Origin: Brachyhypopomus gauderio
Lineage: Eukaryota; Chordata; Actinopteri; Gymnotiformes; Hypopomidae
Assembly (NCBI RefSeq): GCF_052324685.1
Contig: NC_135211.1
Location: forward strand, 11,505,414 to 11,569,413
Length of the DNA stretch: 64,000 nt
Reading direction: 5' to 3'
Part shown: positions 53,001 to 63,848 of the stretch, piece by piece
How positions within the stretch are numbered: the stretch's first letter is position 1
Layout: every line of letters starts with the position of its first letter
Notes under the pieces: generated by a model
Seen by the model: the letters and a program-made list of their open reading frames with translations, nothing else
Told to the model about the DNA's origin: nothing
Database searches by the model: none
Position numbers and translations under genes: made by a program

Positions 53001-54914
53001 CCAGATATTCCACCTCCAATGTCTTTTCCACCTCCAGTTGGACCTCCACCTATGCTTGGTCCACCACCAATGGCCGGTCCACCACCCATGCATATTCCTC
53101 CTCCAATGTCAGGTCCCCCCCCAATGCAGATGCCTCCTCCAATGCAAGGGCCACCTCCCCCTCACAGAGAAAATGATCTGTCTCAGTATCCGCCACCTGG
53201 TCCATATCCACCTTATCAGAATCAGTGGGCAAACAGTCCACAGTTCGATGCCTCAAGAGGTCCACCACCACCACCAATTATTACACCTAGAGGACCACCT
53301 CCTCCAATCCCACCGATGGGTCAAAGAGTACCTCCACCTCAATTGTTCAATAATAATATGCCACCACAGCACATAGGACCACGAGGTCCGCTTCCCGGTC
53401 CTCCTCTTTCTGGCCCACCACCCCCAACTTTTGATGGACAGCGATTTAATGGGCCTCCACTACCTTTCAGCTTCACTGGGCCCAGAGGCCCACCTCCACC
53501 TTTTACAGCTCCCCCTCCTGGACACTTTGAAAGCAGAGCACCACCACCATCTCACTTCCCTGGTCCCAGAGGCCCACCTCCCGCTCACAGCATTGGAGAG
53601 CATGGACCACCACCCAACATACCCAGAGGGCCTGGTGATCAGTATGATAATGAGCTTGGAAGTTCTTACCAGCAAGGGATGGAACCGTCCCAGTCCCAGA
53701 CAGCCTCTCACGCATACAGGGAGAATCAGGGGCCCTCACATGGACCTGCTTTCAGGGGCGCTCCACCAAACCACTTTGATGGGCGAAGAGGTTCCACCGG
53801 GGAAATATCAGGGCACAGGTTTCCTCCTCCAAACCAGTTCCGTGGATCTCCTCAGCACAGAGGATCCTTTGAGGAACCTAGGGGAGGGGCCTCTCAAGAT
53901 TTTGAAAGGCACAGGGGAGCAGCACCACAACAGTTCGGAGGGCCAAGAGGTCCACTGCCAGGACACTACTCTGATGGTGATGCAGGCGGGCAGTCTGCGC
54001 GCTACCACTTTGATGAGCATCCGAGTGACATAAGGCCTGTACGTGGGCCTCTGTTGCCTACACCTCCTGAAGGTCCCATTCCGATACCTGGCCGCATAGG
54101 TGGCCACAGCCCAGAGCCGCACCGCGATGAACACTGGAGGAGACACTCCCCTGAAATGAGAAGACGCAGTAGCTCCACTAGAGATGGATCAGAACCTCAC
54201 GAGCGGTCAAGTAGGTTTGATAGTGGCCCACGTGATCGAGATGGCCCCTCGAGGCTGTCTGAAGAAAGGCAACGAGATTTGTCAGAGGACAGAAGAAGAG
54301 ACAGAGATCGGGAAGTGCCACATGGAGGCCGTCCATGGGCCTGGAACAGAGACCGTGACTGGGATCGGGGCAGAGATCGAGACCGTGAGAGAGATCGCAG
54401 CAGGGATAGAGACAGGGAGAGAGACCGTAGTAGGGACAAGGACCGAGACAGAGATCGGGATCGCAGCAGGGAGAGGGAGAGAGAGAGAGACCGTAGCAGG
54501 GAGAGGGACCGTAGCAGAGGTAGAGACACTGACCGTCATCGAGGAGATGTAGATGTTGACAAGAGGAGAGACCGAGATCGAGAGAGAGAGAGAGACCGTG
54601 GAAGGGAGAGGGATTCGGACAGGAAAGACCATGACCGAGACAGGGCAAAGAACCGAGAAAGGGAGCGAGACCGTGACCGCGATCGAGACAGTAGAGACAA
54701 AAGGCGAGAGCGTTCGAGAAGCCGTGAACGAGACCGTGGGAAAGACCGAGATAGACGAGATCGGGACAGAGATAGAGACCGAGACAGAGAGAGGGAGAAG
54801 GACAGAGAGAGGAGGGAAAGGAGCAGGAGCAAAGACAGGAAGGAGGAAAAAAAAGAAAGGACGGAGTCTTCAAAAGACAGTGAGAAGTCTACTGATACTG
54901 AGATCACGTCCTAA
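39137..54914 (+). CDS. dido1: DIDO1 (death-inducer obliterator 1), long isoform with PHD, TFIIS-like and SPOC domains
   Basis: Fifteen coding exons join in frame: 39137-39218, 39580-40570, 40939-41302, 42466-42684, 43323-43557, 46402-46984, 47237-47396, 47512-47628, 47756-47869, 48350-48503, 48588-49077, 49505-49652, 49781-49870, 49978-50173, 51325-54914. They total 7533 bases (2510 aa), against about 2240 in human DIDO1. The ATG follows in-frame stops TAG TGA in its exon. Order of domains: acidic N-terminus, PHD (348-397), TFIIS central-like domain (about 805-915), SPOC (about 1180-1330), Pro-rich region, Arg/Asp-rich tail. Family knowledge: a nuclear H3K4me3 reader that touches RNA polymerase II and RNA processing and supports stem-cell and mitotic functions. 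All splice sites are GT-AG; exons 2 and 4 have tandem acceptors adding one codon. Exon calls rest on similarity and splice signals. Confidence 0.96.
39580..40570 (+). other. dido1: DIDO1 N-terminal exon with acidic and serine runs
   Basis: The exon encodes residues 28-358: the conserved TLGEFKKTWGFRRTTIAKRD block, RRSGRQAKRTDKLEEFL, then low-complexity Asp/Glu (40,231-40,285, GAT then GAG repeats) and Ser runs (40,467-40,500). It ends with YCICRQKHNK, the first strand of the PHD finger. Confidence 0.92.
40939..41302 (+). other. dido1: DIDO1 PHD finger, main exon
   Basis: With the end of the previous exon it completes the finger at 348-397: C349, C351, C363, C366, H371, C374, C394, C397, within FMICCDRCEEWFHGDC and GEDYVCPNC. 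The Trp369 next to the zinc site is the residue that DIDO1 and its relatives use in the H3K4me3 cage. Confidence 0.94.
43558..43691 (+). other. dido1: Read-through end of a short DIDO1 isoform (probable)
   Basis: If the donor after 43,557 (GCGT then GTATGT) is not used, the frame continues for 44 residues beginning CMYLLKVFHPLP and stops at 43,691. An AATAAA follows at 43,979. The product would be 674 aa with the PHD finger but no TFIIS or SPOC domain, like the short mammalian DIDO1 isoform of 562 aa. Confidence 0.45.
46402..47628 (+). other. dido1: DIDO1 proline-rich linker and TFIIS central-like domain
   Basis: Exon 6 is Lys/Pro-rich and ends with NQMRSNIRRSLTDILYK. Exons 7 and 8 continue with VSDSDDLSMSESEVSKLAVS, IEKEMFNLC, KYRSLMFNLKDPKN and GLFYRVIGGEVSPFRLVRL, the hallmark TFIIS domain II-like fold that contacts RNA polymerase II. 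Phases match through all three exons. Confidence 0.93.
47046..47093. repeat. (GT)n microsatellite in dido1 intron
   Basis: About 23 GT units between exons 6 and 7. Confidence 0.95.
48350..50173 (+). other. dido1: DIDO1 SPOC domain exons
   Basis: Exon 10 (48350-48503) carries LGSMLKDTTAEHRAHLFDLN, the short conserved helix before the linker. Exons 12-14 encode the SPOC domain: MMWKGFVNMHTVAKFVTKAY, DLPDTIHIGGRISP, WDYVGKLKTSLSKELCLIRF and RFGVVANSNKRIKDLYLIPL. SPOC domains bind phosphorylated tails of partner proteins, notably the polymerase II CTD in the DIDO1/PHF3 family. Confidence 0.93.
50271..50489 (+). other. dido1: Alternative terminal exon of a SPOC-ending DIDO1 isoform (probable)
   Basis: An acceptor (ATATAATACAG) precedes a short in-phase frame: after the split G of exon 14 it reads EITAFNFR then TAA (50,294-50,296). 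A canonical AATAAA follows at 50,484-50,489, with a GT-rich element just downstream. The product would be about 1322 aa, ending right after SPOC, comparable to the middle-length mammalian isoform DIDO2. Confidence 0.5.
51325..54914 (+). other. dido1: DIDO1 giant last exon: SPOC end, Pro-rich region and Arg/Asp-rich tail
   Basis: A single 3.6 kb exon encodes residues 1315-2510. It starts with the SPOC end (ARPNLLLGLLICQK). Conserved islands follow: LQTILKTLFGKKK, LLDPIVQQFGITK, DDRPYDPEEEYDPSVAY and VAYDPEDDSIFEEVKV. Next comes a Pro/Gly-rich stretch (about 1870-2240; PPPM, GPRGPPPP units) and, from about 2285, an RD/RE-rich tail ending STDTEITS. The frame is open throughout; the size fits the long (DIDO3-type) isoform. 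Confidence 0.94.
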
Positions 54915-55226
54915 CTTTCTTAATGCTTGCCTTGATGTCTTTCATATTCAAGGATGTTTGACGGCTTTTGATACCAGGATTTTTTTTTGGTCCCAAAATG
55001 GGTGTGCATGGATTTGAAAGTATTCTACATGTGTAATCTGAAGTCCTTTTTTGTACCATTGCCTCTGCTCACTGCATATTTTATGCTTTTTTTTTATTAC
55101 ATTCAAGGACTCTGATCTTGAGAATTTCAGTTAAGTATCTTTATAGGGGCAATGTCATACTATGTTGCCTACAATGTTCTCCCCTCCTGTTAAGATATTT
55201 TAGGAATACATTAAATATCACTGTTT

Positions 55227-55232
55227 AATAAA
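55227..55232 (+). terminator. dido1: Poly(A) signal of dido1 long transcript
   Basis: AATAAA about 310 bases after the TAA stop, followed by GT-rich TGTATTTGTGTATATA. The intervening sequence is an AT-rich 3' UTR without coding features. Confidence 0.6.
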
Positions 55233-55989
55233 CAAAGAAATCGGAGTGTAAATATGTATTTGTGTATATACAGGTATGTTTTTAACTGCGTTTTTTCTAA
55301 GTAGAGAAGTGAAGCCATATAGGTTAAAATGTAAGAGGGATTCATGCCTTTCTCTATAAGGTCTTTGTATGGTGACGTTTGTTCAGCATAGAATGGATGT
55401 ATCTGCAGGCTGTTGTCAGGTGATCAGCTGCCCCTGTGGCCTGGCACGATTTGTTTAAATGTCTATTAAATCCCTCTTTGTATGATGTCTGTTTCTCTGA
55501 TTTATTTTGAGAGATTTTATTAGCTTGAGACGATTGAAATATTACAAAGTTAAAAGGTATGAATGTGTAGTTTGGAAGTATACGACCACTTGTGACCAAC
55601 GATTTGTGATGGGATTTGTCCTCTATCTCCATCTTGTGGTGGAAAGAAAAACAGCTTCCAGTCCTTCAAGCGTCTTGCATGTGGCGTTCAGACTACTCCT
55701 TTATGACCAGCAGCACTCAGTCTGCCTCAATGTTTTCTATCTAGTCAATCAAATTATAATATGAATATTACAAGTATCTTTGCTCAGTCATTGAGGATAT
55801 CTAAATACAACAAGACTTATAAAAATGAAAGTGCTTAATTTATGTATGCGTATACTCATTTCAGATTACTTTAATTCCATAACTTTTTGTTTTGTCTTTG
55901 TAATTTATGATGTTTCTCTACACAGTCCTTTGGGGCCTGTTGGACAAGTCCACATTTTTGCTCTAATCTAACGTGATGAAAAGCCAAAG

Positions 55990-56140
55990 CAGTGTTTTTC
56001 AAGTCGGTCCACAGAACCCATCAGACGGTCCATGTTTTCGTTCTAACCTGGCTCCCAGTATGCTTGGACCAGGTGCTTTGTGTTCTTAATGGCTAGATTC
56101 AGGCTCCCTGGAAGCTGGGGTGGAGTGAAAATGTGGATTG
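55990..56140. mobile_element. Fragment of a fish MITE-like repeat
   Basis: AGTGTTTTTCAAGTCGGTCC, then GACGGTCCATGTTTTCGTTC and later GGAGTGAAAATGTGGATTG resemble a short dispersed repeat common in fish genomes. The inverted right end is not complete. It lies in the spacer between dido1 and ogfr. Confidence 0.45.
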
Positions 56141-56423
56141 TGTGGTGAGTAATAAGGACTGAGTTGAGAAATAGTGTGGGGCTGGCAACATGAGCGAAGC
56201 CTTAAGACCTGCAAAGTCTAAGGCAGCACTTTATGGCCAACATACACTTCAAGTTTATTTTATTTTAAAATGTAGTCAGATTTGCAAATCTAATTCAGTA
56301 GAGCTGTATGCTGCAAGAAGCAAATGTGTTTATAGCAAAAAGAAAAAAACAGGTATTTGCAGATTGGCGTTACAAATTTGGCAATGAAGAGTCATGAAAC
56401 TGAACTGATCCTTCAATTCTCAG

Positions 56424-56442
56424 TTTATTCTCATTGTTTATT
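56424..56442 (-). terminator. ogfr: Two poly(A) signals of ogfr
   Basis: On the minus strand AATAAA occurs at 56,442-56,437 and again at 56,429-56,424, about 590 bases after the ogfr stop. The stretch 56,430-57,030 would be its 3' UTR. Confidence 0.55.
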
Positions 56443-57030
56443 TGTGTGCGTTGAGGAACTTCAGGTCATTTTTAAAAGCCAGAAAGAAGGTTGTTAGTGT
56501 AACATCAGGCAGTGAGTCCAACTATACAGAAGAGACGGAAGGAGAGAAGACATGGAGGACAGATGGGGTTGTGGTGGGGTCATGGGAGGTCATGGGAGGC
56601 TCCAACCTGGAGTACATTATCACCTCCTGACGCTGACAGACACGGACAGTTACCACGGCATAGAAGAGTTACAGGCATATTCAAAAGGTTTACAACACTG
56701 GTTTGAAATCAAATATAAACCCATATACCAAACATAAAACAATGCCATTCTGTAAAATCATCCAACAAGAAAGATTAATATAGTCTTAAAAGTATAGCTA
56801 ACAAACTATAAATAGGTTGTATTAGATTTAAATAAAAATCCATGACCAATACTACTGTCACATGAGCCATCTGAGATTCATTCCTTGTATTTTACTGCTG
56901 TAATTGGTGTATAATTAACACACTTAACACCAAACAAGCCCCCCCCCCCAAAAATATATATATCAGTGATTTAAATTTCTTTGCTCATTTCCTGTGTCTC
57001 TCCATTCCCCTGGAGCTTCCTGTCTCAGTG

Positions 57031-60000
57031 TTAGTTTGCTGTTGTAAGAATGTCTTCTGGACTTTCTGCTCCACTGTCTGTGACCTCATCGCTTTTGCTG
57101 TGCTGTGTCTTCTGTGCCTCTTTAAGTTCATCTGGGACATCATGCTCTTTTTCACACTCCACAGATGTCTGGTCAGAATATGTGTTATTGTCATGTGACA
57201 GCCTATAACCACTAGCAGGGACACGTCTGTCATCGGTGATGTTGGATTGAGTACTGCCGTCTTCGGCGGTTGTAGGCCGATTACAATCTATAGGCACAGA
57301 CACTGAACCACCTTCTTTGTCCGCTCCACTCTTTTGGGCTTCTCTTCTGGCCATTTGATAACCTACGGGGGGATTCGGTTCAGGCTGCTCGTTGACTTGG
57401 TCGTTGTTTCCTCCATTACTATCTGAATTACATTTGGATGAATTTTCAGCAGTAACTTCTACCTTCTCACTGGTTGGCTGATCATTACACATACCTTTGC
57501 CAGACATGTCACTGTCTTCTCCGCTAAGATCTTTGTTTTTATTCTCTGTGGATTGTTCTGCTGTGGTCGGTTGTAGGACAGGCACATCCACTTCTGTGAC
57601 TTCACTGCCACTTGTCTGGGTTTCGGCTGTTTTACACCTTGAATCTCCCTTTGCATGTGGTGTTGGAAGATCACACTCGGCCTGAGCTGATAACTTCTCT
57701 TCACTTGGAATTGCACTAGCTACATTTTCAGGGTGTTTGATCGTCACACTTTGGAGTTCATCATCAGCTTGTTCCTCTGAACCTCGAGAAGATGAAACAT
57801 TCCCCGATGCCTCATGCACTGGTTGGGTCTCAGACTCTGGACATGATGTCTTTGCAATTTCAGAGTTGATTCCAGAAACTGATACCGGGATTTGATTCTG
57901 GGATTTGATAGTGGGGTTTGATTGTGGGCTTTGATTGTGGGCTTTGATTGTAGGGTTTGATTGTGGGGTTTGGTTCTGGGAGTTGATTCTGGGGGTTGAC
58001 TCGCTGTTCCCTGGTACTTCATGGTCTGTCTTCTGATGAAGAAATTTTCTTTGAATCCTCTTAGGACACCACACAAACTCTTCTTTTGGCTCAAATTTCA
58101 TGAATGCAAATTTGATCAGTTTCTTTCGTTCTAACTTGTTCAGAACAGCAAACATGAAATAGTCCAGAGCACTGATCTTCACTCTGGGAAGCGTCCTGTT
58201 CACCAGGCTCTCCTCGAGGAAGAACTGGACCAGTGGGGCCTGGTAGTGCTGAAACCCCAGAATACCCAGACACTTCAGAATGCGGGTAATGCGAAGGTTG
58301 TTGTGTGTGTTTCTGTAAAATTAAAGACCAAAATAAGACAAACAGATGCACACTGTTCATGTAAAACCGCAAGACATGAGCTAGGCGAGGGGGACATAAT
58401 GGCGTGAAGATTGCATCACATTAAAGACATACTGTTCAAATTCTCCATTGTAAACTGAAATACATTAGTGGAACCTTGAGGAAGATCACCCACCTGTTCA
58501 GGTTCTTGGACTGCGTTTCCCAGTTGTCTGAACGCTCCACCTTTCCAGATTTCTCATCAACCAGTTTTATACCGTAGAAGTTAAGCATGAGCTTATAAGA
58601 CTTCAGGAGTCTTTGTTTCATTTCTGCATCTTTATGGAAAATCTGCAAAGGAACAAACCAATCAAAAAACAGCAGTTAAGCAGTAGCTTTAAGGATCAGT
58701 GGGGTCTAAGACACTGAACCCAATAACGTGCCATTATTGTATACTGTCTTATGTAATAAATCTAAGACACTGGTTGGAATGAAACAATAATAACAATGAA
58801 TTACAATAACAATTTATTACCATAATAATACAGTTAATTGCTATAATAACTTTTAATTGCTACAATAGCTTTTTGATAGAGCTTGCTCAACTTTTAGACC
58901 ATTCTGATGATAAACAAAAAACAAACATTTTTGCTGTCAATTCTCTGAAAAATACATTTGTACCTACTTTGATTTCCTTTTGACTGAGTGGATATGCGTA
59001 AGAGTTCATCCCTTGCTCTTGAATTGGGAACAACCTGTGAATTTATTTTAAGATATTTGACAGTGTGGTAACTGTTTATCAATGCGGTACTAATTATCCA
59101 TAAATTAAGAGTCTGGCTGTTGGAAAGCCTCCTGCAGCCTTGACATTTTCAGGAAACTCTTAGATTGTTCACCATGAGAAGATCTCATACTTAATTGTGA
59201 AGTAAATGAAGGGAATGGAACTGTGTAATGTAAATGTAAACTGTAATTGCAAAAAAAACAAGTTTGTTTGAACAGACTTGAATTATTCTTCTTGATATCG
59301 TTGTCTATTGTTTTTTGTAATAAAATATCAAATATTTACAAAATAAAATATTCAGAACCTTGCTCCATTATTCTCATATGGCTAGTACTTTGTTGTTAAA
59401 ACCCCTGACTGAGTTTTCAAACTCACTGCCGCAATGTAACAGAGATTTACCATTGAATGTAGACATGGTTTCTTTCCATGTTTGTGTAATCATGAGACCA
59501 TTCGTCATGATATTCCTCAATGTACTTCTCTGAAGAGGTATTAAAGAGAGCGTTAATCCAGGCTTAAACTACACCTGAAGAGGACTGTGTTTACTAGCAG
59601 TGCCATCAGAGCTGTGAGCTGTACCATCAGGCTGTGAAGGCATCTGATTTCTGTAAAACATCACGTTGGGCCCATCGTCCGTCTGCAATCATGACGACGT
59701 CCGTTATTCCGAAATTTACAGGGCATGAAATATTTGTTGAAAAAAGAGCAATATGTAATGAAGTATAAAAAAGTGATTTAGACAGGTGTTGTGTATCATG
59801 GCTTTGTGATATTTTTTTCAGCGTGTCAGTAATGAATTGTTCACCTGATACTGTTCATCTGGGCTACTCCCATCGTCCCTGGTGGTGGCCTACGAAAAGT
59901 AGTGAAATGTTTCCAAAATCTGTAACTTATGTGAAGTATTACACAGCAAATATTATTTACTATGGTTCATGCGTATGCGACAACATTTAGGGCAGAATCA

Positions 60001-61329
60001 GAGATTGCTTGCAATTTTGGTAAGTGTTTGGTATGTTGATATTTTAAAACCATATTCAAAACATATAAATGAACACAGTTAACCTGAGTAACGTCAAATC
60101 ACTTTTATTCAGTGAACTACAGGGTTATGAGCAGTCTGCCCCTGCAGTCTGCTTCCTGTTTTGAGCAGTCTATTCATAACAATAGACTGTAAACTATCAT
60201 AGACTGTAAAAAAAACTGCTTGGATCCAATAGCAATAACTAATATTAGGGGCACCGCACATAAAATAAGGTTTTTTTGTTTTGTATGTGATTGACATATT
60301 ACTGGGGGAAGATGTTCATAAACACATTGGTCTAGCTGAAGGGTGGTGTACTTTACCTTAAGTCTGTGCCTGAAATCTTGCATATCTTGTGCAGCGTATG
60401 TGTTTCTTCGTGCTGTGTGGTTCCATTGCATGGATATCTGAGATTTTTGACACAGTGGCAAGTGACTTTTAACAGCGGGCCCACAAATGCCAAGACATAC
60501 GGCTACCAGTCAACCAGAAGTCGTTTAGTTTTCCCAGGAATGTTTAGAAGCTGTTTGCAAAATTCAGTAAACATCTTTATATTTTTTTGTTTGTGTTAGT
60601 TTGATTTGCGTGAGTTTAGGCCGAACTTTTCAAAACAAAAAAACAAACAAACAAAACTTAGTTGCGTTACTTTCGGTTTTCAGTTTGGACCAGAGAAGTA
60701 TCTGCTCAAGCGCTACTTTTAAAATTTGACACATAAAGAATTACTGTATGACATTTATGTAAATTGGTACTAGTATCCCTAATAGCTAATGTGTGAAAAG
60801 TGTGGAAGGTTATTAAACAGGACACTGTAAAACCTGCCTTGATCTCAGAGATTTCCGTATCATCTTCGTCTTCCCATGTGGAGTCATATTTAATGTCGAA
60901 GTCCGATGAATCACTTTTTGAACTATTCCTACAACAAAAGTGCACAATCATCGCTCTGAAACAATTATACAGCCGGAAAAAATAAAGGCACAGAAATGAG
61001 CGTAGTCTTGCCACAAAATTAAGTATACACATAGCTTTCGGCAGAACAGAAACTGAAAGGAGTATTTAGGTATGCAGGGAGCATGTAACATATAAGGGCA
61101 TAGCCTACTCAAAATTATTCACACGTATTAACCTTAGGATTATACATCAAAACTATACTGCTGCTTTAACGGGAGTGTGAAGTTGACTTCTTATGTCGCT
61201 CGTCCCCTCGTCCTCTCTGAACAGGTCTTCCACGTTTCTAATGCATCTTTCCTGAACGATGGTTTAGTGGTTTTAGAGCATTCAGTTATGGTAAAACAAC
61301 GCCTACCATTTGCAGAAAGAGAAGTTCAT
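57031..61329 (-). CDS. ogfr: OGFR, opioid growth factor receptor
   Basis: Nine coding exons on the minus strand (high to low): 61329-61307, 60928-60838, 60437-60357, 59889-59845, 59682-59575, 59527-59451, 59034-58968, 58642-58494, 58312-57031. They total 1923 bases (640 aa, human 677). The start (MNFSFCK) is supported by an A at -3, by no earlier ATG in the likely leader, and by codon 8 split TG|G rejoining W. Family marks: YDSTWEDEDD, YAAQDMQDFRHRL, VMFYRNQMP, YIQWLFPIQEQGMNSYAYPL, LKSYKLMLNFYGIKL, NNLRITRILKCLG, YQAPLVQFFLEESL and ALDYFMFAV. OGFR binds Met-enkephalin at the nuclear envelope and restrains cell proliferation. It is closer to OGFR than to OGFRL1. Intron 2 uses a GC donor. The small exon 4 is supported by phase only. 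Confidence 0.93.
57885..57990 (-). repeat. ogfr: In-frame peptide repeat in the OGFR C-terminus
   Basis: The DNA holds short repeats of TTTGATTGTGGGG type. In frame they give about three copies of a 13-residue unit close to IKAHNQSPQSNPT, at residues about 322-357. Human OGFR also has C-terminal repeats, but of an unrelated 20-residue unit. Confidence 0.85.
58494..59682 (-). other. ogfr: OGFR conserved N-terminal domain exons
   Basis: Exons 5-8 and the first part of exon 9 encode the OGFr_N domain, about residues 86-295. It runs from VMFYRNQM, through YIQWLFP (split TG|G across exons 6 and 7) and KNLNRNTHNNLRITR (split AG|A across exons 8 and 9), to the closing EEFVW in exon 9. Exon 6 starts at AAGTAC (59,527); a cut two bases earlier would break the frame. 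Confidence 0.9.
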
Positions 61330-61566
61330 TCTCGAGAGAAGACAGTAAACGTTGACTACGGGTACACAATGGCTTATAGAGTCTCGTTCTTGAGTTCGGT
61401 TTCTTGAAGTTAATGATAATGAACTCGTCAACTCGGTTGAAGTTGTAATCGATGGTGTGCTCACGTATGCCCACTAGAGGTTTGAATGGGAATCGCGAGC
61501 AGATAGAGGCCCAGCCCGAGTTCTGCGGAAGCGCGTACCAGTCAAGCTACATATTTCGCGTAACCC
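61330..61566 (-). promoter_or_regulatory. ogfr: Probable ogfr promoter and 5' leader
   Basis: The segment is CpG-enriched at 61,480-61,560 (GCGCTTCCGC, GCTCGCGATT on the minus strand) and lacks any ATG on the minus strand upstream of the start at 61,329. No TATA box is obvious. The start site is not defined. Confidence 0.4.
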
Positions 61567-61784
61567 TTAATAGGGGTGACCATTAGGAGTGACCATTAAT
61601 AGGGGTGACCGTTAGGAGTGACCATTAATAGGAGTGACCTTTAGGAGTGACCAATAATAGGTGTGATTATTAGGAGTGACCATTAATAGGGGCGACCATT
61701 AGGAGTGACCACTAAAAGGTGTGATTATTAGGACTGATAGGGGTGACCATTAGGAGTGATCGTCAATAGGGGTGGCTTGTTTAG
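61567..61784. repeat. 29-bp minisatellite just upstream of ogfr
   Basis: Imperfect tandem copies of a unit close to AATAGGGGTGACCATTAGGAG plus TGACCATT, about seven copies, with variants containing GTGTGATTATT. It begins about 240 bases upstream of the ogfr start codon. Confidence 0.9.
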
Positions 61785-61789
61785 TTCTT

Positions 61790-63190
61790 TCCAGGGTGAT
61801 TTATGCTACATGGATTGGCTACTGTCAAGGAATGACCTCTTCCTGTACTTTGAACAGTGAGATATATTTTATTTATGGGTTGCAGGACTAAGAACGATTA
61901 CCAAATTGCGTGCAACATTTTTCTTTCCCTTTACATATGTTTTCTGTAGTGAAATATTTTTTGTTTGGATTGTCCAACCAAGTGACGTCACTGTGTAATT
62001 TGTATGCATGTGAAATGTGTTCCTAGCCCAGTTCAATGCCAAAATATCACCTTTAGTCTAAACTACCGCTTAGCATATTCCATTAATCACAGCAGCCATA
62101 TCTGTCAATTCTAATAATTTATGTCTTTTCGGTTTTGTATAAACAATGAAAGTGACCTTTGTAGGGGCATGTTACCGTCAGAAAAACCGGAGTGGTGTGA
62201 TTTTCTATGGTGAAATGTAGCAGTGCGGTTTGTTTTCTTTTTGTCAAGCTAACAATCAGCTATCAAATCCGCACACTTTACAAATGCTTTCCATTTATTT
62301 ATTTATTCATTCATTTAGTTAGCACATGTGTTCAATAAATCAAAGCTCCTAGGCTGTCCAAGGTTATTATGTAATGCTCTAATATACATACTGCTGTAGG
62401 GTACTTATTTAAAACAGCTACAAGTGCCTGATACCTGGCAACAGATTAAAATGCATTTTTTATCTGCATTTGGCAATGAGAAAAACACACATATTAGTTA
62501 TACTGAACCACCTGACAAGATTTGGGCTTTAACTGACAGACATATGTGTACACTCTGTTCAAAATAGAGTTGTAGGAATTGGATTATATTTGAAATAAGA
62601 CACTGAAGCAAATCTTGCCAACCCGTGCCGAGTCATATTAGTTGTCAGACTTTTTTCAATACCTCATTCTTGGGATATTTCTAACTTCTGAGGTGTTCTT
62701 TTAATAGGATTTGCTGAAACAGCAGGTGATGAGCCTTGTAAAACCAGTCACACAACAGAGAAACACTCCCTGTCTGCCAAAACAAAGAAAAGTGGACGTT
62801 GATCCTGCAATGCCATGCATTCATTCAGCTATGCTGAAAAACAGAAACTCCCTCTCTAAGGTGCATCAATAATGAATTGCAAAACCAGTATATTAAAATG
62901 AAACAAGCATGAATTATCACACACATTGACCATATAAATGTAATGCAGAGTAAGTACAATCATCAAATAATTTTATTTAAAACTGAATATACAAATCACC
63001 TTTTTAGTTGCATTGCCAACAACCTCCACCCACTGCAGTTCATACGCAGGCAGAAGTGTAGACGATGACAATGGACACCATGCATGAGCGTTTTGAATGT
63101 TCCTCCTCGTTAATGGAGCTGCGTTTGACCTTCTCTGAGCTTCTGCCCAGTTCATGTCCACAGGGTTCAGGATTTAAGTGGTGTGACACT
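61790..63190. other. AT-rich spacer without recognised genes
   Basis: No conserved coding segment, RNA gene or clear repeat seen on either strand. Confidence 0.5.
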
Positions 63191-63199
63191 GTAGGACTG

Positions 63200-63780
63200 G
63201 AATTATATGTCAGAAAGACTAAAGAGATGGTTTTGAACCTTTCCAAACACAAGTACCTGAACACCGACACACACATTTGTGGAGGTATAGTGGAAAGAGT
63301 CCATTATTATATGTACCTAGGTATGATATTTACTGTTATAATACGTTGAGATTTGAAAAAAAAAACACAGCCATGATAACTAGAAAGTTTGAACAGAGGC
63401 AGTATTTTTTTTAAAGCAAATTAAATTAATTTGGCAGGGAAATAAATATACGTTGTGCGTTCTGCCACATGCTCGTCTAAAGTGTAATGTCATTGTCATG
63501 TATTGGTTAGTTTCACTTCTTTATTAAGTACAGGAATGACCTCCACAACATGTGACTGTTCTACAGTTGGGATTCAGAACTGACCCCATAACCCTCAGAA
63601 CAAAGCCAATGTCATCTTGGATGACTCCTTTCCTGTCCTGTGTAGAGCGTTTCACGGGCTTCCGTCAGGACTATGTTCTTGTTGCCATAGATACAAGATT
63701 GTTCGTAGGAGGGACGCTTTTATACCTCAAGCAATTTGCGTTTTAAAGACACAATCCATCTCTTCACATAAACTGGGAAA
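63200..63780 (+). pseudogene. Degraded LINE (CR1/L2/Rex-like) 3' fragment
   Basis: At 63,203-63,346 the frame gives LELYVRKTKEMVLNLSKHKY and then VERVHYYMYLGMIF, matching the KTKE(L/M)...VERV..FKYLG block after the reverse-transcriptase core. At about 63,650-63,760, in another frame, FHGLPSGLCSC, HRYKIVRRRDAFIPQAIC match the extreme C-terminus of such elements. Frame changes and missing middle parts show a dead copy. Confidence 0.65.
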
Positions 63781-63848
63781 TTTAACTCTATAAAATACTT
63801 GGTCTTTTAAACCTTGAACTGTGTGAAACTGTTATTATGTTTTATGTT

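Noticed and set aside
54178..54907. Minus-strand frames of 110-231 codons with Leu/Ser/Cys repeats
   Set aside because: Antisense shadows of the RD/RE-coding repeat of dido1.
59527..59529. Acceptor at CTTCAG (59,530) for ogfr exon 6
   Set aside because: It adds two bases and breaks the frame after PLQ; the AG two bases later keeps KYIEEYHDEW in frame.
61286..61474. 62-codon minus-strand frame upstream of ogfr as an N-terminal extension
   Set aside because: It begins with GTG, not ATG, and is in a different phase from the MNFSFCK start that splices correctly to exon 2.
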